A stretch of 64,000 nt of DNA from Limosilactobacillus pontis DSM 8475 (lineage in GTDB: Bacteria > Bacillota > Bacilli > Lactobacillales > Lactobacillaceae), in contig NZ_AZGO01000065.1 of the NCBI RefSeq assembly GCF_001435345.1, forward strand, positions 9,925-73,924. The letters are read 5' to 3'. A program made the translations under genes and the position numbers. Under the pieces are notes generated by a model. That model saw nothing but the letters and a program-made list of their open reading frames with translations. It was not told the origin of the DNA and did no database searches. Positions 56,083 to 64,000 of this stretch are shown piece by piece; within the stretch, counting starts at the first letter, position 1; each line of letters opens with the position of its first letter.

Positions 56083-56604
56083 ATGAAAGTTGCTGTATTT
56101 CCCGGGACCTTTGACCCGCTAACCCTGGGTCATTTGGACCTGATCAAGCGGGGGAGCGCCCTTTTTGATCAACTGGCTGTTGCTGTGATGACCAATAACA
56201 GCAAGAAACCGTTGTTTACGGTTGAGGAACGGGTTGACCAGATTAAGGAGGCCGTGGCTGGACTAGACAACGTTTCCGTAATTACGGCGTCTGGGTTAAC
56301 TGTTGACCTGATGAACCGGATCGGGGCCGACTACCTGATGCGGGGGTTGCGAAACAATACCGATTTCCAGTATGAACGCGATATCGCCGCCATGAACAAC
56401 TTTTTAGATGACCAGTGCGAGACGATTTTCTTCCTGGCCAAGCCGGAGTATCAGCACCTATCGAGTAGTCTGCTGAAGGAGGTTACCTCCAATGGTGGTG
56501 ACATCTCCGCCTACCTGCCGGCCAATATCAATGCGGCCCTGAAGAAGCGACTGGAAGAACGGCAATTGATGCGGGTAAAGGCACAGAATGAAAAGACAAG
56601 ATAA
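56083..56604 (+). CDS. coaD: Phosphopantetheine adenylyltransferase
   Basis: A 173-residue nucleotidyltransferase joining ATP to 4'-phosphopantetheine in CoA synthesis. VAVFPGTFDPLTLGHLDLI contains the (T/H)xGH motif, LMRGLRNNTDFQYERD binds substrate, and YQHLSSSLLKEVTSNGGD carries the ISSS-like motif. AAAGGAG precedes ATG 56083. It overlaps the following protease gene by 17 bases. Confidence 0.96.
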   Translation: MKVAVFPGTFDPLTLGHLDLIKRGSALFDQLAVAVMTNNSKKPLFTVEERVDQIKEAVAGLDNVSVITASGLTVDLMNRIGADYLMRGLRNNTDFQYERDIAAMNNFLDDQCETIFFLAKPEYQHLSSSLLKEVTSNGGDISAYLPANINAALKKRLEERQLMRVKAQNEKTR

Positions 56605-57634
56605 ACAGGTCCTCCGCTGGATTGGGGTTGTCCTTGCGCTGATCCTCTTTTTGGGCTGGTTTCTCCTCTGGCCGCTGAATTCCTACGTTGAGGCGCCGGG
56701 GACCGCTACCAACCTACGCTCCTTTGTCCGGGTCAAAGACCACCCGGATTTGGGGAAGGGAAGCTTTATGATCACCTCGGTGGCGCTCCAGCGTGCCCAC
56801 CCGGCGACCTATCTCGTTGCCAAGGCGGTCCCATACCTGTCCATTGAGAAGGCGGCGGACGTCACGGGGGGACAGAGTGGGGCGACCTTTGACCGGGTTC
56901 AGCATTTCTACATGCAGAGCTCGATCAACGAGGCCATCGCGGTGGCCTTTCAGGCGGCCCACCAGCCGGTTTCCCGAAAGTATTTGGGGATTTATGTTCT
57001 CCAGGTGGAACCGAACTCTAAGTTCAAGCGGGTGATTAAGGTGGGGGATACCATCACGAAGGTTGATGGTCGTCACTTCAACACCGCCCAGGGATTTCAG
57101 AAGTACATTGGTAAGCAAAAGATCGGCTCCCCGCTGACGGTAACCTATGAGCGCACTGGTCGTCAGCACCAGGCGACTCGTCGGCTGGTACGGCTAACCG
57201 CCCGCCGAGCCGGGATTGGGATCCTGTTGACCAATAATATGAAGGTTAAGACTAGGGTGCCAGTGAAGGTCGATCCGGGACAGCTGGGCGGTCCGTCCGG
57301 TGGGCTGATGTTTACCCTGCAGATCTATGAACAGATCAGCGGACACGACCTCCAGCGGGGCCGCAAGATTGCTGGCACCGGGACGATTGCCCCGGACGGC
57401 AGTGTTGGTGAGATCGGTGGGATCGACAAGAAGGTCATTGCCGCGCACCGGGCCGGTGCCACTATTTTTCTGGCGCCGTACATCAAACCCACCAAGCTGG
57501 TTCTGAAGTACGAGGACGGCCACCAGACCAACTACCAGCTGGCCAAGAAGACGGCTAAACGATATGCACCGGGAATGAAGGTCGTTCCGGTGACCTCCTT
57601 TAAGCAGGCGGTCCACTACCTAGAACAGAAGTAA
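56588..57634 (+). CDS. PDZ-Lon membrane protease, YlbL/SepM type
   Basis: A 348-residue protease with one N-terminal membrane helix (about 10-30), a PDZ domain (about 125-200: GIYVLQVEPNSKFKRVIKVGDTITKVDGRHF) and a C-terminal Lon-type domain whose Ser-Lys dyad appears in LGGPSGGLMFTL (Ser near 238) and IDKKVIAAHRAG (Lys near 280). The active side faces outside. Relatives include SepM, which trims the competence peptide in S. mutans, and Bacillus YlbL. The start overlaps coaD; a terminator follows. Confidence 0.92.
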   Translation: MKRQDKQVLRWIGVVLALILFLGWFLLWPLNSYVEAPGTATNLRSFVRVKDHPDLGKGSFMITSVALQRAHPATYLVAKAVPYLSIEKAADVTGGQSGATFDRVQHFYMQSSINEAIAVAFQAAHQPVSRKYLGIYVLQVEPNSKFKRVIKVGDTITKVDGRHFNTAQGFQKYIGKQKIGSPLTVTYERTGRQHQATRRLVRLTARRAGIGILLTNNMKVKTRVPVKVDPGQLGGPSGGLMFTLQIYEQISGHDLQRGRKIAGTGTIAPDGSVGEIGGIDKKVIAAHRAGATIFLAPYIKPTKLVLKYEDGHQTNYQLAKKTAKRYAPGMKVVPVTSFKQAVHYLEQK

Positions 57635-57646
57635 ACGAATATTTAG

Positions 57647-57672
57647 GGCAGCGATTGTGGTCGCTGCCTTTT
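57647..57672 (+). terminator. Terminator after the PDZ-Lon protease
   Basis: GGCAGCGA (57647-57654) pairs with TCGCTGCC (57661-57668), followed by TTTT. Confidence 0.85.
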
Positions 57673-57766
57673 AATATCGGGGTATTAATAATTTTAAATA
57701 AATTGTTAAGCGTTTAGCAATTCGCTAAGGAGGAGAAATTATGTTAGCCCCAAAGGAACATAAAAA

Positions 57767-60049
57767 ATGTACAAGAGTGGTAAAAACTGGGTCGTAGTAA
57801 CCCTGTCCACCGCAGCATTGGCCTTAGGTGCCTCTGTCGTTAATGCAAACGCAGACGCCACTACGCCTGTTACAAGTAGTACTGATGTCCCGGTTACTGA
57901 ATCCGTCAACAGCAGTTCTGCCGTTATGAGTTCATCTTCGACGCCAATTAAGTCTAACGCTGCACAGACCGCAACGACTTCCCAGTCAAGTGCTGATAAC
58001 GTTCAATCGTCCGACGCCCCAAAGACGGCAACCCCGGTAACAAAACAAGGCAACACCACAACGGCACCTGCTGCCAAAACTACCGACAGCCAACCAGCTG
58101 ACCACCACCAGGCACAGCTTAACCCAGTAAGCAGCGCAGCTAAGGATGCTGAGCAGCGGTCCACGCACTTAACAGACAAGGCAGCCACGGTAGTTAAGAA
58201 TGCTGGTATTGCCCCGAACAGCCTGACTTCTCAACAGGTCAAGGAACTGAATAAGGTCAACTTCTCGAAGTCAGCCAAGACCGGTACACAAATGACCTAC
58301 AATGACTTCAAGAAGATTGCTAACACGCTGATCAAGCAAGATGGCCGTTACGCAATTCCATTCTTTAACGCTAAGCAAATTCAGAATATGCCGGCCGCTC
58401 ACACTCGCGATGCCCAGACCGGTGAGGTTACTGACCTGGATATTTGGGACTCATGGCCAGTTCAGGATACCAAGACCGGCTATGTCTCAAATTGGAATGG
58501 GTACCAATTAGTTATCGGAATGATGGGGGAACCAAACGTCAACGATAATCATATTTACCTGTTGTACAACAAGTATGGGGACAACAACCTAGCCAACTGG
58601 AAGAACGCTGGTCCGATCTTTGGTTATAACGCTAATGCGGTTCGTCAGGAATGGTCTGGTTCTGCAACCGTAAACCCAGACGGGTCCATTCAATTGTTCT
58701 ATACACGCGTTGACACAAGTGATAACTACACCAACCACCAGAAGTTGGCGAGTGCAACGATCTACCTTGATCATGATGATAAGACCGGAACGGTTTCAAT
58801 TAATCATGTGGCCAATGATCACGTCATCTTTGAAGGGGATGGCTACTACTACCAGACCTACAAACAATGGCGTGCCACTAACAATGGAGCCGACAACATT
58901 GCAATGCGTGATGCTCATATTATTGAAGATAATGACGGCAACCGTTACCTGGTATTTGAGGCCAGCACGGGACTTGAAAATTACCAGGGCTTGAGTCAGC
59001 TTTATAATTGGCAAAACTACGGAGGCAGCGATAAGTTTAACGTTAATAACTTCTTCCACCTGCTGTCTAATAACGATATGCGGAGCCGTGCAAGTTGGGC
59101 CAATGCCGCTATTGGTATTCTGAAGCTTAATAATGACATTAAGAATCCACAGGTAAGTGAGCTCTACACGCCATTGCTTACGGCACCGATGGTTAGCGAT
59201 GAGATTGAACGGCCGGATGTTGTTAAGTTAGGAGACAAGTACTATCTCTTTGCGGCAACGCGGTTGAATCGTGGTAGTAATGATGATGCTTGGAATGCTG
59301 CCAACAAGGCTGTTGGGGACAACGTTGTCATGGTTGGTTACGTCTCCGATAAGCTGACGGGTGGTTACAAGCCTCTGAACGACTCCAGTGTTGTTTTGAC
59401 GACGTCAGTTCCAGCAAACTGGCGGACCGCTACCTATTCCTACTATGCAATCCCAGTTGAAGGACACCCTAACCAGGTCCTGATCACTTCCTACATCACC
59501 AACCGGAATGAGGTTGCTGGTAAGAATATGAACTCAACCTGGGCTCCAAGCTTCCTGGTTCAGATTAACCCTGATAACACCACGATGGTTCTCGCACGGA
59601 TGACTAACCAGGGTGATTGGATCTGGGACAACACCAGTGAGAATGACAACATGGCGGGCGTTCTTGACAAGAATACTGCTAATAGTGCAGCCCTGCCTGG
59701 TGAGTGGGGCAAGCCAATCGACTGGAACCTGGTCGGCGGCGACGATTTGATCCCTCATAACCCGGGTGAGCCAGACACACCTAACGTTCCTAATGTTCCG
59801 AATACGCCAGACACACCAAACACGCCTAACGTTCCTGATATCCCGAATACGCCAAATACACCAAATACTCCGGACACACCAAATGTCCCGAATACACCAA
59901 ACACGCCGCGTGAACCACAGACGTCTAACAAGACCGAAACTAGGTTACCACAAACCGGCAACCATAATGGTCAAGTAGCAATGGGCCTTGGTTTCGCATC
60001 CCTGTTGGCAATGTTTGGCCTGGTGGGTGCTAATAAGCGTCGTTACTAA
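57767..60049 (+). CDS. Cell-wall-anchored GH68 fructansucrase (inulosucrase/levansucrase)
   Basis: A 760-residue secreted enzyme that builds fructan from sucrose. The catalytic triad of GH68 is visible: nucleophile D228 in WDSWPVQD, transition-state D382 in MRDAHII and acid/base E481 in EIERPDV. A Ser/Thr/Ala-rich N-terminal region (30-140) precedes the catalytic domain; a Pro-Asn-Thr repeat spacer (about 668-718) leads to the sortase motif LPQTG, a hydrophobic helix and a basic tail. It closely resembles L. reuteri inulosucrase, but product type is not decidable by eye. The frame begins at MYKSGKNW; the usual upstream residues are present in a different frame at ATG 57741 (see findings). AAAGGA lies nine bases before ATG 57767. 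Confidence 0.92.
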   Translation: MYKSGKNWVVVTLSTAALALGASVVNANADATTPVTSSTDVPVTESVNSSSAVMSSSSTPIKSNAAQTATTSQSSADNVQSSDAPKTATPVTKQGNTTTAPAAKTTDSQPADHHQAQLNPVSSAAKDAEQRSTHLTDKAATVVKNAGIAPNSLTSQQVKELNKVNFSKSAKTGTQMTYNDFKKIANTLIKQDGRYAIPFFNAKQIQNMPAAHTRDAQTGEVTDLDIWDSWPVQDTKTGYVSNWNGYQLVIGMMGEPNVNDNHIYLLYNKYGDNNLANWKNAGPIFGYNANAVRQEWSGSATVNPDGSIQLFYTRVDTSDNYTNHQKLASATIYLDHDDKTGTVSINHVANDHVIFEGDGYYYQTYKQWRATNNGADNIAMRDAHIIEDNDGNRYLVFEASTGLENYQGLSQLYNWQNYGGSDKFNVNNFFHLLSNNDMRSRASWANAAIGILKLNNDIKNPQVSELYTPLLTAPMVSDEIERPDVVKLGDKYYLFAATRLNRGSNDDAWNAANKAVGDNVVMVGYVSDKLTGGYKPLNDSSVVLTTSVPANWRTATYSYYAIPVEGHPNQVLITSYITNRNEVAGKNMNSTWAPSFLVQINPDNTTMVLARMTNQGDWIWDNTSENDNMAGVLDKNTANSAALPGEWGKPIDWNLVGGDDLIPHNPGEPDTPNVPNVPNTPDTPNTPNVPDIPNTPNTPNTPDTPNVPNTPNTPREPQTSNKTETRLPQTGNHNGQVAMGLGFASLLAMFGLVGANKRRY
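59767..59913 (+). repeat. Pro-Asn-Thr/Asp coding repeats (cell-wall spacer)
   Basis: About 15 repeats of three codons encoding PNT, PDT or PNV triplets. Low-complexity spacers of this type carry surface enzymes through the peptidoglycan and vary in number between strains by slippage. Confidence 0.85.
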
Positions 60050-60063
60050 ATCTAAATAGAACG

Positions 60064-60099
60064 AAAAATACTCCTGTAATTACGCAGGGGTATTTTTTT
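60064..60099 (+). terminator. Terminator after the fructansucrase gene
   Basis: AAAAATAC and CCTG pair with CAGG and GTATTTTT around a short loop, followed by eight Ts. Confidence 0.82.
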
Positions 60100-60149
60100 T
60101 CGTGCCGAATTAACAACTTGCCGTATTTAATATATGGGAGGGGAGTTTA

Positions 60150-60782
60150 ATGGAACGCTTGAAGGAAATTTGGGAGACCTATCGTTATCAACTGTTGATC
60201 CTGATAGCGGTCTTGGGATTGGTTATGGCATGGTTGGTAAAGCGACCAGCAGCCGAACCCGCGCAGCCGGATCAGACCCTGGCGATAAGCACGACAGCCA
60301 GCAGCATGACGAAAGCACCGTCCACAACCAGCAGCCAGATCTGTGTTGACGTTAAGGGGGCCGTCAAGCATCCGGGAATCTATAAGCTGAAGAATGGTGC
60401 CCGGGTAAACGAGGCGGTTGCGGCCGCGGGCGGCATCATCAATAGCGCCGATATGAAACAGGTCAACCTGGCTAAGCAGCTGAATGACGCTGAGGTGGTC
60501 TATGTCCCGGTAAACGGGGAGACGATGCCGGGGATAAGTACTGTCGGTGCTAGTAGCGGGGACGCGACAGCCGGCAGTGGGAGTCAGACGGCTACGGTCA
60601 ACATTAACACGGCGACCAAGGAGCAGCTTTGTCAGATTACCGGGATCGGTGACAAGAAGGCCGACCTGATCTTGCAATATCGGCAGCAGCACGGTCAATT
60701 CAAGTCGGTTGATGAATTGAAACAGGTCAGTGGCTTTGGTGACAAGTCGGTGGAGAAAATCAGGGACCAGTTGGCGGTCTAG
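60150..60782 (+). CDS. comEA: Competence DNA receptor ComEA
   Basis: A 210-residue membrane-anchored DNA receptor of the uptake machine. One N-terminal helix (about 12-31) is followed by a flexible linker, a SLBB domain (about 68-125: ICVDVKGAVKHPGIYKLKNGARVNEAVAAAGGI) and two helix-hairpin-helix motifs at the C-terminus (INTATKEQLCQITGIGDKKA and FKSVDELKQVSGFGDKSVEKI) that bind DNA. ATG 60150 behind GGGAGGGGAG is chosen. comEB has its own promoter 60 bases later. Confidence 0.93.
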   Translation: MERLKEIWETYRYQLLILIAVLGLVMAWLVKRPAAEPAQPDQTLAISTTASSMTKAPSTTSSQICVDVKGAVKHPGIYKLKNGARVNEAVAAAGGIINSADMKQVNLAKQLNDAEVVYVPVNGETMPGISTVGASSGDATAGSGSQTATVNINTATKEQLCQITGIGDKKADLILQYRQQHGQFKSVDELKQVSGFGDKSVEKIRDQLAV

Positions 60783-60783
60783 T

Positions 60784-60811
60784 TTTGGTTTGAGTGGATT
60801 TTTGCTATACT
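60784..60811 (+). promoter_or_regulatory. Candidate promoter of comEB
   Basis: TTTGGT (60784-60789) and TATACT (60806-60811) are 16 bases apart; TG-C before the -10 makes it extended. No competence sigma-X box (TACGAATA) is seen here. Confidence 0.5.
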
Positions 60812-60837
60812 ATATCAGACAAAGGAGTGATGAAAAG

Positions 60838-61323
60838 ATGGTAAGAAAGCGAATTGACTGGGACCAGTACTTCATGATCCAAGCTGCCCTGCTGGCCTCA
60901 CGCAGCACCTGTAACCGGCTCTCGGTCGGGGCAGTGTTGGTCCGTGATAAGCGGATCATTGCCGGTGGCTATAATGGATCAGTATCCGGTGACGACCATT
61001 GCATCGACGCAGGCTGCTACCTACGGGATGGTCACTGTGTCCGGACGATCCATGCCGAGATGAATGCCATCCTTCAGTGTGCCAAGTTTGGCATCTCGAT
61101 GGACGGGGCCAGTCTGTACGTGACTGATTTTCCGTGCCTCCAGTGCACGAAGAGCCTCCTGCAGGCCGGTATTAAGGAGATCAACTATATTCGCAACTAC
61201 CATAATGACGATTACGCCATGAAGCTGATTAAGCTTAAAGACATCCACCTTCACCAAATCAAGCTTGACGATAATATCTTAGATGAGGTTCGCTTAGGCC
61301 AGTACATTCAGCCTGAGCAGTAG
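60838..61323 (+). CDS. comEB: ComEB, dCMP deaminase family protein
   Basis: A 161-residue zinc deaminase. HAEMNAILQCA gives the catalytic His-Ala-Glu (about 77-79) and FPCLQCTKSLLQAGI the two zinc cysteines (PCxxC); an N-terminal SVGAVLVRDKRIIAGGYNG and the CIDAGC segment are typical of dCMP deaminases. It converts dCMP to dUMP and, despite the name, is not required for transformation in Bacillus. The open frame extends back into comEA, but AAAGGAGTG fixes ATG 60838. Confidence 0.93.
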   Translation: MVRKRIDWDQYFMIQAALLASRSTCNRLSVGAVLVRDKRIIAGGYNGSVSGDDHCIDAGCYLRDGHCVRTIHAEMNAILQCAKFGISMDGASLYVTDFPCLQCTKSLLQAGIKEINYIRNYHNDDYAMKLIKLKDIHLHQIKLDDNILDEVRLGQYIQPEQ

Positions 61324-61360
61324 GACAATTCATCATTACTGGATATTTCCAGCCCTAATC

Positions 61361-63592
61361 GTGGGGGCGGTGACCGTCACCATGCTGGGCCCGCAGCCGT
61401 TCTTTTGGTTGTTTGTTGCCTACCTCCTGCTCCGCGTCTGCTATCTCCGCCGGCCAGTGGTCCTAGCGACCTGCTGTCTGAGCCTAGTAGTGGCGATCGG
61501 TGGCTGTTTGCTCTATCAACACCAGATCAGCCGGCGGACCGTTGTCGATCGTCACCCGGTCACTCAGCTGGTCAGGGTTCGCCCTGATGACGTCCAGGTT
61601 CACGATGGTTTTGTGACGGCGATCGGGACCGATACCCAATCACGAGTTCGTGAAGCCCTGATCTTTAGTGTTCGTGATTCCCATTTACTTGACCAATACA
61701 GGCGGCTCGATCGGCCAGCCAATTGGCGGGTGAATGGGATGGTTCAGCCGGTGATGCCAGCTACCAACGAGAATGAATTTGCCCTTCGGCGATACTATCA
61801 GCAGCGACGGGTCTACAATCAGGTGAAGCTTGACCAGCCCCCGACGATCATGCCACTGACGGGATGGGGGCTGTGTGATCAGTGCCACTGCTGGCGTTGG
61901 CAGTTGGGGCACCACTTTGCGGGGATGCCCATGCCGCTAGCCAGTTATTGCCAGCAATTGATCATCGGTCAGAGTGATCCATACAACGCGTCGGCAATGG
62001 CAAACGTCAAACGACTCGGGATTATTCATCTTTTCTGTATCTCAGGAATGCACGTGGTCCTGTTAGTAGCTATCCTGCGCTGGCTGGGAGTGTACCTGTG
62101 GCTAGACCGGGAGCTGGTTGATGTCCTGTTGATTGTGGCGTTGCCATTTTACCTGGTCATCGCGGGTGGGGCACCGAGTCTGATTCGAGCGGTGATCATG
62201 GCCGAGACCGGCCTATTCCGCAGTGCCTTACGACTGGATCGGCTCGACGGTTGGGCGGTGAGCCTGCTCGTCGGGACTGCCTGGGAACCGGCCGTCCTAC
62301 TCAGCCTGGGCGGCCAGCTAAGTTATCTCCTGTCGTTTTTGCTACAGGTGATGGACCGGCAGCTGCCGGCCCTGCGGCAGACCTTCCTATTGAGTATAGC
62401 CAGTCTGCCAGCGATTCTGAGCTACGTCTTTGAGTTTCACTGGCTCAGTCTGGTGCTTAGTTACCCGATGATTCCCCTGTTTTCCCTGGTCCTCTTTCCC
62501 CTGGTTCTGATCAGTGCCGGAACCTATTGGGCTCTACCCGTATTCGGTAACCTGGTCAACCAGGTTCTGTTGACCTTTCAGCGGCTGATTGAGTTTGCAG
62601 CCCACCTACCAGGGGAGGTCGTCTTCGGTAAGCCACCACTTTGGCTAGCGGTGGTGCTATTTCTACTGACCCTTTGGACAATTAGTGACTACCGACAAGT
62701 CCGGCGGTGGGTACTCTTGGGGCTTGCTTACTTAGCCTGTTTTATGGTGATTCACTTTCCACTCAACGGTGAGGTTGCCTTCGTTGATATTGGTCAGGGA
62801 GACTGCATTATCATTCGTGAGCCGCTGAATCGCCGGGTAATGATGATTGATACCGGGGGTAAGCTGAACTTTGGCCACCGGCAGCAGGCACCGGGGTGTG
62901 ACGTGGCTACCCGGACCAGTATTAATTATCTGAAGAGTCGGGGTATCGACCATATTGATACCATTTACCTTAGTCACCGGGATGCCGATCACATTGGCTA
63001 CCTGCCGACGGTCCTACAGGCGATGCGGGTCAAACGGGTTGCGGTACCGGCGGGGGTGGAGAAGCAACCCGTCCTGACCCGTAAGGTGGGAGGCGTAAAC
63101 CAGCCCCAGGTTATTTCGGTTATGGACCAGCACCCCAGCATTGATCCGGGGCTCAGGATCCTTCATCCGTTTGCCCCTGGTGAGGCGAAGAATGAAGATT
63201 CGATGGTGCTGACTGGATGCTTTGGTGGTCGGCAATTTGTCTTCACTGGCGACCTGGATCGGGCCGGGGAATGTGCAGTCCTCGACCGCTATCCGCAGTT
63301 ACACGCCGATGTACTGAAGCTTGGCCACCATGGTAGTCGGACGGCGAGCGATGACCGCTTTCTGGATCAGCTGCACCCGCAGTGGGGAATTATCTCGGCG
63401 GGGCGGTTCAACCGCTACCATCATCCCAATGATGAGGTTGTAGCCAGCTTGCGGCAACGGCAGATTAAGATCCTATCAACCCAGCAGTACGGGATGATCA
63501 GGTACGTATATGCACAGCAACATGGTCGTTTTCAGACCACTCTTGAAGGAGGAGAACTTAAGTGGACATTACCGAACTGTCTCAACAACTAA
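61361..63592 (+). CDS. comEC: Competence DNA channel ComEC/Rec2
   Basis: A polytopic protein (743 residues from GTG 61361) that passes single-stranded DNA into the cell. The N-terminal helices lead to an OB-like external domain (about 60-200), the competence domain with GIIHLFCISGMHVVLLVAIL near residue 225 and many helices to about 460, then a metallo-beta-lactamase domain with LSHRDADHIGYL, KLGHHGSRT and HHPNDE. No Shine-Dalgarno lies before GTG 61361, and the in-frame codons upstream encode HHYWIFPALIV, which looks like genuine ComEC; the real start may be a rare codon nearer 61313-61328. It overlaps holA by 30 bases. Confidence 0.93.
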   Translation: MGAVTVTMLGPQPFFWLFVAYLLLRVCYLRRPVVLATCCLSLVVAIGGCLLYQHQISRRTVVDRHPVTQLVRVRPDDVQVHDGFVTAIGTDTQSRVREALIFSVRDSHLLDQYRRLDRPANWRVNGMVQPVMPATNENEFALRRYYQQRRVYNQVKLDQPPTIMPLTGWGLCDQCHCWRWQLGHHFAGMPMPLASYCQQLIIGQSDPYNASAMANVKRLGIIHLFCISGMHVVLLVAILRWLGVYLWLDRELVDVLLIVALPFYLVIAGGAPSLIRAVIMAETGLFRSALRLDRLDGWAVSLLVGTAWEPAVLLSLGGQLSYLLSFLLQVMDRQLPALRQTFLLSIASLPAILSYVFEFHWLSLVLSYPMIPLFSLVLFPLVLISAGTYWALPVFGNLVNQVLLTFQRLIEFAAHLPGEVVFGKPPLWLAVVLFLLTLWTISDYRQVRRWVLLGLAYLACFMVIHFPLNGEVAFVDIGQGDCIIIREPLNRRVMMIDTGGKLNFGHRQQAPGCDVATRTSINYLKSRGIDHIDTIYLSHRDADHIGYLPTVLQAMRVKRVAVPAGVEKQPVLTRKVGGVNQPQVISVMDQHPSIDPGLRILHPFAPGEAKNEDSMVLTGCFGGRQFVFTGDLDRAGECAVLDRYPQLHADVLKLGHHGSRTASDDRFLDQLHPQWGIISAGRFNRYHHPNDEVVASLRQRQIKILSTQQYGMIRYVYAQQHGRFQTTLEGGELKWTLPNCLNN

Positions 63593-64000
63593 AGAAGGCG
63601 AGCCCGGCGCCAATTTATCTGGTACTGGGAACCCAGCAAGCCTTACAACAACAGGCCCTTGATCTGTTTTTAACCCTGATTCCGGAGAGCGAACGGGTGA
63701 TGAACGTTGGGCGTTACGACATGGAGACAACGCCGGTGGCTACGGCGCTAGACGACGCGATGTCTGCGCCCTTCTTCGGGGAACGTCGGTTGGTCGTAAT
63801 CAATAAGCCTTATTTTCTGACTGGTGAGAAGAAGCGGGGGAAGATCGACCATGACCTCGACTCGTTTAAACGCTATCTGGCCCAGCCCGAGATGACCACC
63901 ACCCTAGTTATTCTGGCCCCCTATGAGAAACTGGACGGCCGTAAGGGAATCGTTAAGACCCTCAAGAGGGCAGCGGTTACCATCAGCGCGGCCCCGTTAA
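63563..64000 (+). CDS. holA: DNA polymerase III delta subunit (partial, runs off the window)
   Basis: The first 146 residues of HolA, beginning MDITELSQQLKKASPAPIYLVLG and continuing with GRYDMETTPVATALDDAMSAPFFGERRLVVINKPYFL. Delta opens the sliding clamp in the clamp-loader complex. The conserved APIYLVLGTQQALQQQA start and the PFFGERRLVVI motif are those of the Firmicute family, which is usually about 340 residues. The start is GTG 63563 behind GAAGGAGGAG within the end of comEC, a standard arrangement. The rest is beyond position 64000. Confidence 0.92.

Noticed and set aside
59767-59913. Regular short repeats as a CRISPR array
   Set aside because: They are in-frame Pro-Asn-Thr codons of the cell-wall spacer, with no spacers or cas genes.

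Overview
The window is chromosomal core sequence from a lactic acid bacterium, most probably a GC-rich Limosilactobacillus (fermentum/pontis/panis/antri type). The reasons are the gene order of the division cluster, the small Lactobacillales families DUF3397, DUF4044 and DUF1831, a four-gene pyruvate dehydrogenase operon with an overlapping CcpA-type cre site, and a KxYKxGKxW/LPXTG fructansucrase resembling those of L. reuteri. The genus assignment is inference; there is no rRNA or tRNA gene here. Nothing looks like a prophage, insertion sequence, CRISPR array or defence island.

Layout. 1-5.0 kb: a lactonase-family beta-propeller (minus), RlmA-type rRNA methyltransferase, a strong unassigned small-RNA candidate, TrmL and FtsK. 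5.0-5.4 kb: a large nested palindrome and a 39-residue DUF4044 gene. 5.5-22.4 kb: the division and cell-wall (dcw) cluster DUF3397-mraZ-rsmH-ftsL-pbp2x-mraY-murD-murG-divIB-ftsA-ftsZ-sepF-ylmG-ylmH-divIVA, ending in ileS under an isoleucine T-box. 22.5-32.2 kb: housekeeping genes for cold shock, Nudix, MTA/SAH nucleosidase, cysteine desulfurase-DUF1831-MnmA (tRNA thiolation), a phosphatase, a TPR protein, RecD2 and Prs. 32.2-41.1 kb: a divergent lysine/diaminopimelate locus, with lysC-dapF leftward and lysA-dapH-deacetylase-dapA-dapB-asd rightward behind a lysine riboswitch.

41.1-45.7 kb: a rod-like palindromic element, a secreted LysM-NlpC/P60 hydrolase, small unknown genes, a lipid kinase, RNA polymerase epsilon (rpoY) and peptide deformylase. 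45.7-50.8 kb: pdhABCD. 50.9-57.6 kb: UPF0223, an inositol-phosphatase homologue, TypA, FtsW, YlbG, RsmD, CoaD and a PDZ-Lon protease. 57.7-60.1 kb: a cell-wall-anchored GH68 fructansucrase, the clearest accessory gene. 60.1 kb to the end: comEA, comEB, comEC and the start of holA.

The genes interlock around growth: DAP from the lysine locus feeds the peptidoglycan made by MraY/MurD/MurG and cross-linked by the PBP, while FtsA/FtsZ/SepF/DivIVA/FtsW place that synthesis at the septum. No wholly new multi-gene system is visible. The most interesting leads are a one-base A-tract frameshift in the fructansucrase signal peptide, two unassigned structured RNA/DNA elements (2034-2140 and 41142-41282), the 5.0-5.2 kb palindrome, and several promoter-proximal inverted repeats. 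All were found by reading; no folding or database search was run.
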